The translations under genes and the position numbers were made by a program. From positions 1 through 20,098 of the forward strand of contig CAMLQP010000023.1 of assembly GCA_946482115.1 (NCBI GenBank): 20,098 bases of DNA, read 5' to 3'. A model generated the notes under the pieces. The model was not told the origin of the DNA. It was given only the letters and a program-made list of their open reading frames with translations, and did no database searches. Source of the DNA: an uncultured Comamonadaceae bacterium (lineage in GTDB: Bacteria > Pseudomonadota > Gammaproteobacteria > Burkholderiales > Burkholderiaceae). Below, one piece after another: positions 1 to 7,240 of this stretch. Every line of letters begins with the position of its first letter. Position 1 is the stretch's first letter.

Positions 1-108
1 CAGCCACAGCTCCCAGGCCAGGCCCAGCGCGATCAGGGCGGCCAGGGTGGCCACGGCCCAGCGGCGGGTTTGGGCAACGGCGGGAGGGGCTGCGGCGATG
101 TCGGTCAT
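1..108 (-). CDS. DUF2069 inner-membrane protein, 5' part (cut by window edge)
   Basis: The first 36 codons of a leftward gene are visible, starting at ATG 108-106. The peptide has a short polar head with an RRW step, followed by a hydrophobic stretch that ends in AWELWL. That matches the first transmembrane segment of DUF2069 proteins, small inner-membrane proteins of unknown function. The divergent yihY start lies only 22 bases away, and DUF2069 is commonly found beside yihY in Burkholderiales, which supports the call. The rest of the gene lies outside the window, so length and C-terminus cannot be judged. No function is assigned. Confidence 0.7.
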   Translation of the reverse strand, partial: MTDIAAAPPAVAQTRRWAVATLAALIALGLAWELWL

Positions 109-130
109 GGGGATGGCATGATACCGGCCC

Positions 131-1318
131 ATGAAACGGCAAGAGCTGCAGGCGGCGCTGGACGCGCTCAAGGATTTCCCGTGGCGCGAGACCGGGCGCA
201 CGCTGCTGGAGCGTTTTCGCGAGGACCGGCTGGGCAACACCGCCAGCAGCCTGACCTTCACCACGCTGATCTCGCTGGTGCCGCTGTTCACGGTGGCGCT
301 GGCGGTGTTCTCGGCGTTTCCCATGTTCGGCAAGCTGCAGGTGGGCCTGCAGCAGTGGCTGGCGGCCAGCTTCATCCCCGACCCCATCGCCAAGCAGGTG
401 CTCAACTACCTGACGATGTTTGCGAGCAAGGCCAACCGGCTGGGCACGGTGGGTTTTGCCTTCCTGCTGATCACGGCGATTTCCCTGGTGCTGACGATAG
501 ACCGCACCTTCAACGCCATCTGGCGCGTGCGCCGGCCGCGTCCGCTGGCCCAGCGCGTGCTGATCTACTGGGCGGTGCTCACGCTGGGGCCGGTGCTGCT
601 GGCCGGCAGCATCGCGCTGACGTCCTACCTGGTGTCGGCCCTGCCGCCGGCCTTGCGTCTGGCGCTCGATTCGCTGGAGTTCGTGGCGGCCGTGGTGGGC
701 GCTGCGGCGCTGTACCACTACGTGCCCAACACGGCGGTGCGCTGGCGCCACGCCCTGGTGGGCGGGCTGTTTGTCGCCATCGGGCTGGAAGTGGCCAAGC
801 GCGCGCTGGTGGCCTACCTCAAGGCGGTGCCCGGTTTCTCGGCCATCTACGGTGCCTTCTCCGCCGTTCCCATCCTGCTGCTGTGGCTCTACCTGATGTG
901 GGTGGTGGTGCTGCTGGGCGCGGTGATCGCGGCCTACCTGCCGACGCTGCTGGGCGGCATCGCCTGGCGCGGCGACACGCCGGGGGCGGCCTTCCAGCTC
1001 GCGCTGGAGGTGCTCAAGCAGCTCGATCGCGCGCGCCAGGGCGGCCGTGCCGTGCTGCACGTGGAGTCGCTGGCCCGCCACCTGCATGTCGAGGGGCTGC
1101 AGCTGGAGGCGGTGTTCGACACCCTGCGCGGGCTGCACTGGGTGGGGCGGCTGGACGATGGCGGCTACACCCTGCTGGTGGAGCCGGCCGACGTGACGCT
1201 GGAGCCGCTGATGCGCGCGCTGCTGCTGGCGCCGGGCCGCTCCACGGCCTTCATCTGGTCGCAGGGGCTGCTGCCACGGATGCCGCTGCGCGAGGCGCTG
1301 GACGCCGCCGAGGTCTGA
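131..1318 (+). CDS. yihY: YihY/BrkB-family inner-membrane protein (UPF0761) with C-terminal extension
   Basis: This 395-residue integral membrane protein belongs to the YihY/BrkB family (Virul_fac_BrkB), once wrongly called ribonuclease BN. Its molecular function is not firmly known. A polar amphipathic N-terminus (about residues 1-35) contains the family-typical GNTASSLTFTTLISLVPL region. Hydrophobic helices follow at roughly 40-62, 103-123, 138-162, 180-200, 210-230 and 240-270. The E. coli protein is about 290 residues; here a soluble tail of about 110 residues (285-395) follows and looks like a winged-helix-type domain, as in other betaproteobacterial members. Only 22 bases separate its ATG from the divergent DUF2069 start, so at least one of the two promoters must lie inside coding sequence. 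A response-regulator gene follows after 37 bases. Family is sure, role unknown. Confidence 0.9.
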   Translation: MKRQELQAALDALKDFPWRETGRTLLERFREDRLGNTASSLTFTTLISLVPLFTVALAVFSAFPMFGKLQVGLQQWLAASFIPDPIAKQVLNYLTMFASKANRLGTVGFAFLLITAISLVLTIDRTFNAIWRVRRPRPLAQRVLIYWAVLTLGPVLLAGSIALTSYLVSALPPALRLALDSLEFVAAVVGAAALYHYVPNTAVRWRHALVGGLFVAIGLEVAKRALVAYLKAVPGFSAIYGAFSAVPILLLWLYLMWVVVLLGAVIAAYLPTLLGGIAWRGDTPGAAFQLALEVLKQLDRARQGGRAVLHVESLARHLHVEGLQLEAVFDTLRGLHWVGRLDDGGYTLLVEPADVTLEPLMRALLLAPGRSTAFIWSQGLLPRMPLREALDAAEV

Positions 1319-1355
1319 GCGACAATCCGGCCGACCGCTGTTTCAGAGGACAAGC

Positions 1356-1796
1356 ATGGATTTCGCTTCGATTCGCGTGCTGGTGGCCGAGGACATGGAG
1401 GAGATGCGCAGCATCCTGACCCGCCTGCTGCAGGCCATGGGGTTCCGGCAGGTGCGCGCGGTTCGCAACGGCGAGGAAGCCTGGTCGCTGCTGAAAGTGG
1501 AGGACGCCTTCGACCTCGTGCTGTGCGACTGGAACATGCCCCGGCTGTCCGGGCGGGACCTGCTCGAGCGCGTGCGCGCCGATGCGCGCCTGTACAAGCT
1601 GCCTTTCGTGATGATCACCGGCGAGAACAGCCACCGGCAGGTCCAGAGCGCCATCTCCGGCGGCGTGACCGACTTCATCCTCAAGCCCTTTTCGGCGGCC
1701 CTGCTCGAGGAGCGCATCAACCGGGTGCTGAACCAGGCCGAGGCGGCGCCCGGCCTGCAGGTGCTGCCGCCCCAGGATGGCGGCGGGGTGGCCTGA
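1356..1796 (+). CDS. Stand-alone CheY-like response regulator receiver
   Basis: A 146-residue single receiver domain with no output domain. Every key receiver residue is visible: the acidic pair E12/D13, the phospho-acceptor D58 in LCDWNMP, the switch T88 in MITGE, and K110 in ILKPF. Such proteins are phosphorylated by a histidine kinase and act by protein contact, as CheY does at the flagellar motor, or as phosphorelay intermediates. No kinase or chemotaxis gene lies nearby, so the partner is unknown. The start is supported by GAGGA at 1346-1350, six bases before the ATG. Residues after about 125 form a short Pro/Gly/Gln-rich tail. It meets the DUF962 gene tail to tail with only 9 bases between the stops. 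It could be a CheY paralogue; I do not assign cheY. Confidence 0.9.
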   Translation: MDFASIRVLVAEDMEEMRSILTRLLQAMGFRQVRAVRNGEEAWSLLKVEDAFDLVLCDWNMPRLSGRDLLERVRADARLYKLPFVMITGENSHRQVQSAISGGVTDFILKPFSAALLEERINRVLNQAEAAPGLQVLPPQDGGGVA

Positions 1797-1805
1797 GCGC
1801 GCGGC

Positions 1806-2138
1806 TCAGAACGGGATGCGCCCGGTCCAGATGTCCTTGTACATCACCCAGTCGCCCATGAAGCTGTAGAGCGGGCGCTTGAAGGACGCGGGCTTGTTCT
1901 TCTCGAAGCCGAAGTGGCCGATCCACGCGAAGGCGTAGCCGCACAGCAGGCCGGCCAGCAGCCACCACAGGCTGCCGGTGACGAACACCAGGGCCAGGCA
2001 CACCAGCCCCAGCGACGAACCGACGAAATGCAGCCGTCGGCAGGTGCGGTTGCTGTGCTCGGTGAGGTAGAAGGGGTAGAACTCGGCGAAGCTGGAGAGG
2101 GCGCGCGGGTCGACCGACGGTCCGGTGGTGGTGTTCAT
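1806..2138 (-). CDS. DUF962 / Mpo1-like small membrane protein
   Basis: A 110-residue protein with the DUF962 (YGL010w/Mpo1-like) signature: F-x-x-FYPFYL-x-EH-x-N near residues 18-30, RRLHFVG near 34-40, and a C-terminal GYAFAWIGHFGFEKNKPASF block followed by GDW-x-M. The conserved His residues in EH, LH and GH are those that bind iron in yeast Mpo1, a dioxygenase that shortens 2-hydroxy fatty acids. Two hydrophobic segments (about 38-55 and 58-75) make it a membrane protein. Bacterial members have not been well characterised, so the fatty-acid role is inference from the yeast homologue. GGAG stands about ten bases before the ATG on this strand. It is divergent from the thioredoxin-fold gene across 50 bases. 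Confidence 0.85.
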   Translation of the reverse strand: MNTTTGPSVDPRALSSFAEFYPFYLTEHSNRTCRRLHFVGSSLGLVCLALVFVTGSLWWLLAGLLCGYAFAWIGHFGFEKNKPASFKRPLYSFMGDWVMYKDIWTGRIPF

Positions 2139-2188
2139 GCGTGGTCTCCGGGAATTTTTTGCGGGGCAGGGCCATCATAGACTGCCAG

Positions 2189-2533
2189 ATGCCCACCGAA
2201 AACACCCGTCTCAACGTCGTCAGCCTGTGCGCCCAGTGGTGCGGGGTCTGCCGCGACTGGCGCCCCGTGCTCGACCAGCTGGCCGGCTCCCACCCACAGG
2301 TTGCGTGGCGCTGGCTGGACATCGAGGACGAGGCCGACCTGCTGGACGACCTCGACGTCGAGACCTTTCCCACGCTGCTGGTGGCGCGCGGGCCCGAGGT
2401 GCTGTTCTTCGGCCCCACGCTGCCGCAGGCCGAGGGCCTGGCGCGCCTGCTGGCCTCGCTGCGCGATGCGCCGCCCGCCGCCGGCGTGCCCACCGCCGCG
2501 CGGGCGCTGTGGCACCGGCTCAGCCCAGGCTGA
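2189..2533 (+). CDS. Thioredoxin-fold protein with WCGVC motif
   Basis: A 114-residue thioredoxin-like protein. The redox motif is WCGVC (W17, C18, C21), where Val replaces the Pro of classical CGPC, which usually makes the disulfide more oxidising. The cis-proline is in TFPT (P61). An extra Cys at 14 sits just before the motif. There is no signal peptide, so it should act in the cytoplasm; its partner is unknown. An upstream in-frame ATG at 2141 would add 16 residues without family resemblance and would leave almost no gap to the divergent DUF962 start, so ATG 2189 is preferred although no strong ribosome site precedes it. Its last 14 bases overlap the 3' end of the convergent P450 gene. Confidence 0.8.
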   Translation: MPTENTRLNVVSLCAQWCGVCRDWRPVLDQLAGSHPQVAWRWLDIEDEADLLDDLDVETFPTLLVARGPEVLFFGPTLPQAEGLARLLASLRDAPPAAGVPTAARALWHRLSPG

Positions 2534-3797
2534 ACGGCGCCTGCAGGAAACCCCGGAAACGCGCCCGGCCGCCACGCGTGGGCGGCGCGCTGAGGTGGTA
2601 GCGCGGAAAACGTGCCAGGAAACGGCCGATGGCGATGCGGCCTTCCAGCCGCGCCAGGCTCAGGCCCGCGCACTGGTGGATGCCGAAGCCGAAGGCCAGG
2701 TGGCGGTTGTCCTCGCGGCCCAGGTCCAGCACCTCGGGGTTCGCGAACTGCGCCGGGTCGCGGTTGGCCGCGCCTATGCACAGCGTCACCAGCGCGCCCT
2801 CGGGCAGATCGACGCCGCCCACGTTCACGGGGCGCAGCGCGCGCCGGTTGCCCAGCTGGTTGGACGATTCGAAGCGCAGGAACTCGTCCACCGCCAGCGT
2901 CAGCACCGCCTCGCGCGTGCCCTCGTCGGCGCCGTCCAGCCGGCGCAGCAGCTTCGCCTTTTCATCCGGCCACTCCTGCAGCGCCACCAGCGCGTTGCCG
3001 ATCAGGTTGGTGGTGGTCTCGTGGCCGGCGTTGAGGATGAAGACGCAGTTCTGCAGCAGCTCGGTCTCGCTGAGCTGCTCGCCCCCGGTTTCACCCTGGA
3101 TCAGCCGCGTGAGCACGTCGTGCTCCGGGTCGCCGGGCTGGCGGCGGCGCTCCGCCACCAGGTCTTTCAGGTAGGTGGTGAAATCGCTCACGCTGGCCTC
3201 GCCAAGCGCCTGCTGTTCCGGGGTCAGGCGGGGTTCGAGCGCGCCCAGTATGGCCAGCGACCAGCCGCGCAGCGGGCCGCGGTCGGCGTGGGGAACGCCC
3301 AGCAGGTTGCCGATGATCTCCACCGGGATCGCGGCCGCGAAGTCCTCGATCAGGTCGCCACCCTTGCGGGCTTCCAGTCTGTCCAGCAGGCTGTCCACCA
3401 GCGCGACCAGGCCAGGCTCCATCCCGGCAATGGCACGGCGCGTGAGTGCGCCCATGATGAGCTTGCGCACCCGCGTGTGCAGCGGCGGGTCGTTGAACAC
3501 CAGGCTGGTGGTGTGGTGCTCCAGCAGCGGCGAGCCCGCGCCGTACTTGGGCGTGAACTCGACCTTCTTGTCGGAACTGAAGGACGGCGCGTCGCGGTAC
3601 ACGGCCACCACGTCGGCATGGCGCGTCAGCAGCCAGGAGCCGTCGGGCATGGGGCGCACGGGCTGGTGGGCACGCAGCCAGGCGTACACCGGGTAGGGGT
3701 TGTCGTAGAAGTCGCGTGGCAGTTCGCGCAGATCCAGCGCGCGGGCGATGGCCTCGGCGCGCGCGGCGTCCATGTGGGGTGTGGGCGTCATCGTCAT
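2520..3797 (-). CDS. Cytochrome P450
   Basis: A 425-residue soluble bacterial class I-type P450 with no membrane anchor. Visible signatures are the I-helix oxygen-activation motif AGHETT at 257-262 (acid-alcohol pair E260/T261), the K-helix ExxR at E305-R308, and the heme loop FGFGIHQCAG at 369-378 with proximal thiolate C376. It should hydroxylate or epoxidise a small hydrophobic substrate using electrons from a ferredoxin and its reductase, neither of which is encoded nearby. The start at 3797 overlaps the stop of the upstream DUF4401 gene as ATGA, implying translational coupling; a second in-frame ATG lies two codons later. It is the last gene of the metY-to-P450 unit. The substrate cannot be read from sequence; an alpha/beta hydrolase in the same operon hints at catabolism of an ester or lipid-like compound. 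Confidence 0.93.
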   Translation of the reverse strand: MTMTPTPHMDAARAEAIARALDLRELPRDFYDNPYPVYAWLRAHQPVRPMPDGSWLLTRHADVVAVYRDAPSFSSDKKVEFTPKYGAGSPLLEHHTTSLVFNDPPLHTRVRKLIMGALTRRAIAGMEPGLVALVDSLLDRLEARKGGDLIEDFAAAIPVEIIGNLLGVPHADRGPLRGWSLAILGALEPRLTPEQQALGEASVSDFTTYLKDLVAERRRQPGDPEHDVLTRLIQGETGGEQLSETELLQNCVFILNAGHETTTNLIGNALVALQEWPDEKAKLLRRLDGADEGTREAVLTLAVDEFLRFESSNQLGNRRALRPVNVGGVDLPEGALVTLCIGAANRDPAQFANPEVLDLGREDNRHLAFGFGIHQCAGLSLARLEGRIAIGRFLARFPRYHLSAPPTRGGRARFRGFLQAPFSLG

Positions 3798-5452
3798 GGG
3801 CCTGATGGACCCGACGGGCGTATTGCCCGCAACTCCGCGTCGGCCAGGCCCACCAGCAGGGCGCGGCCATCGGGCGTGACGCGGAACTCGCCGTAGCGTG
3901 CCTTCTCCCAGCGCGCGGCCTCGCCTTCGGCGAAGAACCAGGCGTCGGTCACCAGCACCCATTCGCCGTCCTTGGGCGTGAGCTGCAGCGGAAATTCGCC
4001 CCCGGCCAGGGTTTCGCCTGGGACCATCAGGCGCGGCACCTGGGCCACGCCGCGGGCGTCGCGTTTGGCCACGGCATACAGCCGCTGGCCGCGCAGCAGG
4101 CCGGTGGCCTGGCGTTCGCCGGGTTCGGGCAGCGCAAAGCGCAGCCGCATGAAATCGCCCTGCATCAGCGAGCGCGGATCGACCGGGGCCAGCTCCACGA
4201 ACAGCGGCGCACCTCGGGCGATCAGCTGTTCCTTCTCGCGGATGGCGAAGTTGGCCACGGCCAGCGTGGCGAGCACGCACAGCACGATCAGCACCGCCGC
4301 CCGGCGCTCGCGCGTCGGGGCCGGCGCGCGGGCCGGCGCGTCCCGACGCAGCACCCCCCATGCCAGCGCGCCCAGCGCGGCGCCAGCCACCGCCAGCACC
4401 ACGGCCTTGTGCGCCAGCGGCAGGTCCAGCGCGTAGTAGAAGCTGCCCACCATCCACAGCGCCGCCAGCCCCGCTGCGCCGGCCAGGCGCCAGCGCCGGG
4501 TGGCCAGTGTCACGGCCAGGGCCAGCAGCGCGGCGCCCAGTTCGGGAATGGCCAGCGCGAGCACCGCCGCTGCCGACGCACCCTGCAGGCCGCGCAGCGA
4601 TGGCCAGGCACGCGCCAGCCACGCGGCAGCGGCCACGGCGAGTGCGACAGACGCCACGCTGGACACCGCCGCCAGCGGTGTGGCCGGCGAGAAAAAGCCG
4701 CCATGCGCCATCTCGCGCGCCATCTGGCCGGTGAAACCGCCGCCCAGCACGCCGCCGACCAGGAAGGTCATGCCCGACAGCCAGGCCAGCCCGGCCAGCA
4801 CCGCCAGCAGCCAGCCGGTGGCGATGGATTCCATCGCACGCGCGGCGCGCGCCTGCCGGCCGTTGCCCAGCGCGCGGTGCTGCACCACCAGCGCGACAAA
4901 CCAGAGCGCGAAGCTGGCGTGCAGCGACAGCCACAGCACGCCGGTGCCGTGGCGCTGGAACAGGCGGCTTTCGATCGGCAGCAGGGCAAAGCCGAACAGC
5001 CCGGCTGCCGCCGCACCCAGCAGCACGCGCAGCCAGGGCCTGTCGATCAGCAGGGCGATGCCCAGCGCTAGTGCGGTCAGCACGGCTGCGGCGGCCTGCG
5101 GTGGCAGGTCGCGCCCCATGGCGAAAGCCAGCGTGCCGGCGCCCGAGAGCAGGGCCGGCACCGCGAGCTGTTCGAGGAACACCGGCACCTCGGCGCGGCG
5201 CAGCACCACCACGGCGCCGGCCAGCAGCAGCGCGCCCACGGCGTAGGTGCCCAGGCCACGCGAGACCAGATCGCCCAGCAGCAGGCCCACCACGCCCAGC
5301 AGCGGGATGGCGGCGAGCCACGCGCCCAGCGCGGTCAGCAGCACCACCGGCCAGGGCCGGTTCTCGGGCGTGGGCACGGTGGCGTCGGGGGGCAGCAGGC
5401 CTTCGGCCTGGGCCAAACGCAGGGTGTTTTGCAGCGTGTCGGTCAGGTTCAT
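3794..5452 (-). CDS. DUF4401 / GDYXXLXY-domain integral membrane protein
   Basis: A 552-residue polytopic protein. Residues of about 30-390 are a run of hydrophobic helices typical of DUF4401. After the last helix comes an extracytoplasmic-looking soluble domain with QGDFMRLRF at about 431-439, a clear variant of the GDYxxLxY signature (G432, D433). Both parts are usually encoded next to DUF2157, as here, sometimes as separate genes; in this genome they appear fused. Function is unknown. The start at 5452 overlaps the DUF2157 stop as ATGA and the stop overlaps the P450 start in the same way, so the gene sits inside a coupled operon. Longer upstream readings of this frame run antiparallel through DUF2157 and are rejected. 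Confidence 0.85.
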   Translation of the reverse strand: MNLTDTLQNTLRLAQAEGLLPPDATVPTPENRPWPVVLLTALGAWLAAIPLLGVVGLLLGDLVSRGLGTYAVGALLLAGAVVVLRRAEVPVFLEQLAVPALLSGAGTLAFAMGRDLPPQAAAAVLTALALGIALLIDRPWLRVLLGAAAAGLFGFALLPIESRLFQRHGTGVLWLSLHASFALWFVALVVQHRALGNGRQARAARAMESIATGWLLAVLAGLAWLSGMTFLVGGVLGGGFTGQMAREMAHGGFFSPATPLAAVSSVASVALAVAAAAWLARAWPSLRGLQGASAAAVLALAIPELGAALLALAVTLATRRWRLAGAAGLAALWMVGSFYYALDLPLAHKAVVLAVAGAALGALAWGVLRRDAPARAPAPTRERRAAVLIVLCVLATLAVANFAIREKEQLIARGAPLFVELAPVDPRSLMQGDFMRLRFALPEPGERQATGLLRGQRLYAVAKRDARGVAQVPRLMVPGETLAGGEFPLQLTPKDGEWVLVTDAWFFAEGEAARWEKARYGEFRVTPDGRALLVGLADAELRAIRPSGPSGP

Positions 5453-6423
5453 GCGGCCTCCCGGGCGGCCTGGGCACGCGACAGTTTCAGGATCAGGTGC
5501 ACCGAGCCCGCCAGCAGGCCGGCGGCTACCAGACCGACGATCAGCAGCGGGCCCGCCGGGTCGCGGATGTCGGTGTCGAACAGCAGGCGCACCAGGCCGC
5601 CCACCAGCAGGCTGTTCAGGCCCATGGCCACGGCGCTGAGGCCGTAGATCTCGAAGAACGCCGGCCGGCTGAACCAGAACGCGGCGGCGGCCAGCAGCGC
5701 CAGGCCCAGCAGGTAGTGCGGCGCCACGCTCTTGTGGAACAGGGCGCCGATGGCGGTCATCGTCAGCGCGACCACGGCCAGCGTGAGGGCGGTGCGCAGC
5801 GACCACGGGCCCGCGCCGGTGAAACGCGCCAGCGGCGGCGACAGCAGCGCGCACAACACGCCCAGCGCCGCCCAGCCGATCGCGTGCACCACCAGGTCGT
5901 CGGGCCGCACCCGCCACTGGTGGCCGGTGTGGGTCTGCACCCACAGCGCGATACCCACTGCCGCGACCAGCGCCCACGCCGTCCACACGGCGTCGTGCCG
6001 TGCGGCCAGCGCCAGCGGCAGCGTGAGCCCGGCCCAGAGCGCGAACAGCTGCCAGGCGTCGGCGCCGGTCTGGTAGGTCTGGCCGAAGTAGGCGAACAGC
6101 GCGCCCACCCCCAGCAGCACCAGCAGGCCCAGCGGCGCGCGCGCGGCCGGCCGGAACACGGCCCCCAGCCCCATGACGCCGACCACGCCTTGCAGCAGCG
6201 CGAAGCGGCCCATGCGGCCCAGCGATTCCCAGTTGGCCGCGATCCAGAGCACCAGGCCCAGGCCGACCAGGCCGGCGGCCAGCAGGGCGCCGGCCTGCCA
6301 GACGCGGCGGCGGGCCTGGGCCGGTTCCTGTTCCAGACCGGCCAGCTCGAACAGCCGAGCCGTGCCGGTGTTGTCCAGCCGGTGTGCCTGGGCCAGTTCG
6401 TAGAGGGCCAGACGCTCGTTCAT
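5449..6423 (-). CDS. DUF2157 integral membrane protein
   Basis: A 324-residue protein with a soluble N-terminal section of about 40 residues, rich in Glu, Gln and Arg, followed by eight to ten hydrophobic helices. The first helix is followed by WIAANWESLGRMGR, the DUF2157 hallmark (helix, then NW and a basic loop). The family is membrane-bound and of unknown function, and it is nearly always paired with DUF4401/GDYXXLXY genes, as seen directly downstream. The ATG at 6423 overlaps the stop of the hydrolase gene and its own stop overlaps the next ATG, both as ATGA, so the three genes are probably translated in a coupled way. A joint membrane complex with the DUF4401 protein is a reasonable inference. 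Confidence 0.85.
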   Translation of the reverse strand: MNERLALYELAQAHRLDNTGTARLFELAGLEQEPAQARRRVWQAGALLAAGLVGLGLVLWIAANWESLGRMGRFALLQGVVGVMGLGAVFRPAARAPLGLLVLLGVGALFAYFGQTYQTGADAWQLFALWAGLTLPLALAARHDAVWTAWALVAAVGIALWVQTHTGHQWRVRPDDLVVHAIGWAALGVLCALLSPPLARFTGAGPWSLRTALTLAVVALTMTAIGALFHKSVAPHYLLGLALLAAAAFWFSRPAFFEIYGLSAVAMGLNSLLVGGLVRLLFDTDIRDPAGPLLIVGLVAAGLLAGSVHLILKLSRAQAAREAA

Positions 6424-7238
6424 GGTTTCAGGAAGCGCGCCAGCGCGAACAGGGTCTCGTCGGGCGATTCGGTCATCTGGTGATGGCCCATGGGGACGTT
6501 GACCACCTGCGCGGCCTTGCCGCTTTCGCGCGCCGCCTGAACCAGCGGCTGGGCGGCCTTGGGGTGGGTCATCTGGTCCTGCTCGCCCAGAACGAACAGC
6601 ACCGGGCAGGTCACGGCCCGCATGGCGGCCTCGCCGTTGGCGTAGCTGTCGCAGGCCTTGAAGCCGCGGTGAAAGACGTTGACATGCGGGTTGCTGCGCA
6701 GCACGCGCCGGCCCAGCGCCAGGCTGCCGCCAAATACCCAGGTACCCGGCCCGAACGCCGAGGGCGGCGGCGCCAGCGTGGCGCGCATGAACACGTTGAT
6801 CATCCTCAGAGCCGCGTCGGGGTCGCTGAGCGAGGCGTCCAGCAGCGCGGGCGTCACCTTCATGGGGAAGGCCGTGCCCACCAGCACCAGCTGGGTGGCG
6901 CGCGTGCCCAGCCGGGCTGCGGCTTCCAGCGCGATCAGCGAGCCCCAGCTGTGGCCCACCAGCGCGGCGTGCTCCACGCCGGCCGCGTCCAGCAGGGCGA
7001 TGATCCAGTCGGCGGCTTCCTCCACGCTGGCCGGCGCCTCGCCGCCGCTGCGGCAGTGGCCCGGCAGGTCCACCGCCAGCACGTTGAAACCGTGGTTGGC
7101 CAGGTAGCGGCTCTGCAGCCCCCAGACGCTGTGGTCGTTGACCACGCCGTGGATGAAGACCACGGTGGGTTTCGCCGCATCGAAGGGTTTGCCGCCGGTG
7201 TAGCAGTAGGCCTTGTGGCCGTTGACCTGGAGTTCCAT
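6420..7238 (-). CDS. Alpha/beta hydrolase
   Basis: A 272-residue single-domain alpha/beta hydrolase. The oxyanion-hole HG is at 30-31, the nucleophile elbow GHSWGS gives S97, the acid is likely D221 in LGEQDQM, and the base is H252 or H253 in GHHQM. The strand-4 motif VDLPGHCRS (about 56-64) is typical of the esterase/haloalkane dehalogenase-like branch; with Ser rather than Asp as nucleophile it should be an esterase, lactonase or C-C hydrolase, not a dehalogenase. There is no signal peptide, so it is cytoplasmic. It starts two bases after the metY stop and overlaps DUF2157 by ATGA, placing it in the P450 operon. Substrate unknown. Confidence 0.88.
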   Translation of the reverse strand: MELQVNGHKAYCYTGGKPFDAAKPTVVFIHGVVNDHSVWGLQSRYLANHGFNVLAVDLPGHCRSGGEAPASVEEAADWIIALLDAAGVEHAALVGHSWGSLIALEAAARLGTRATQLVLVGTAFPMKVTPALLDASLSDPDAALRMINVFMRATLAPPPSAFGPGTWVFGGSLALGRRVLRSNPHVNVFHRGFKACDSYANGEAAMRAVTCPVLFVLGEQDQMTHPKAAQPLVQAARESGKAAQVVNVPMGHHQMTESPDETLFALARFLKP

Positions 7239-7240
7239 CT

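Noticed and set aside
70..1419. A 449-codon plus-strand frame overlapping yihY
   Set aside because: It is the +1-shifted shadow of yihY, rich in Ala/Gly/Arg and lacking any recognisable motif.
2520..5477. A single 985-codon open frame on the minus strand covering the P450 and beyond
   Set aside because: Only the part from 3797 downward encodes the P450; upstream of that the frame is an out-of-frame reading of the DUF4401 gene with low-complexity Arg/Ala/Gly content, as is common in GC-rich DNA.
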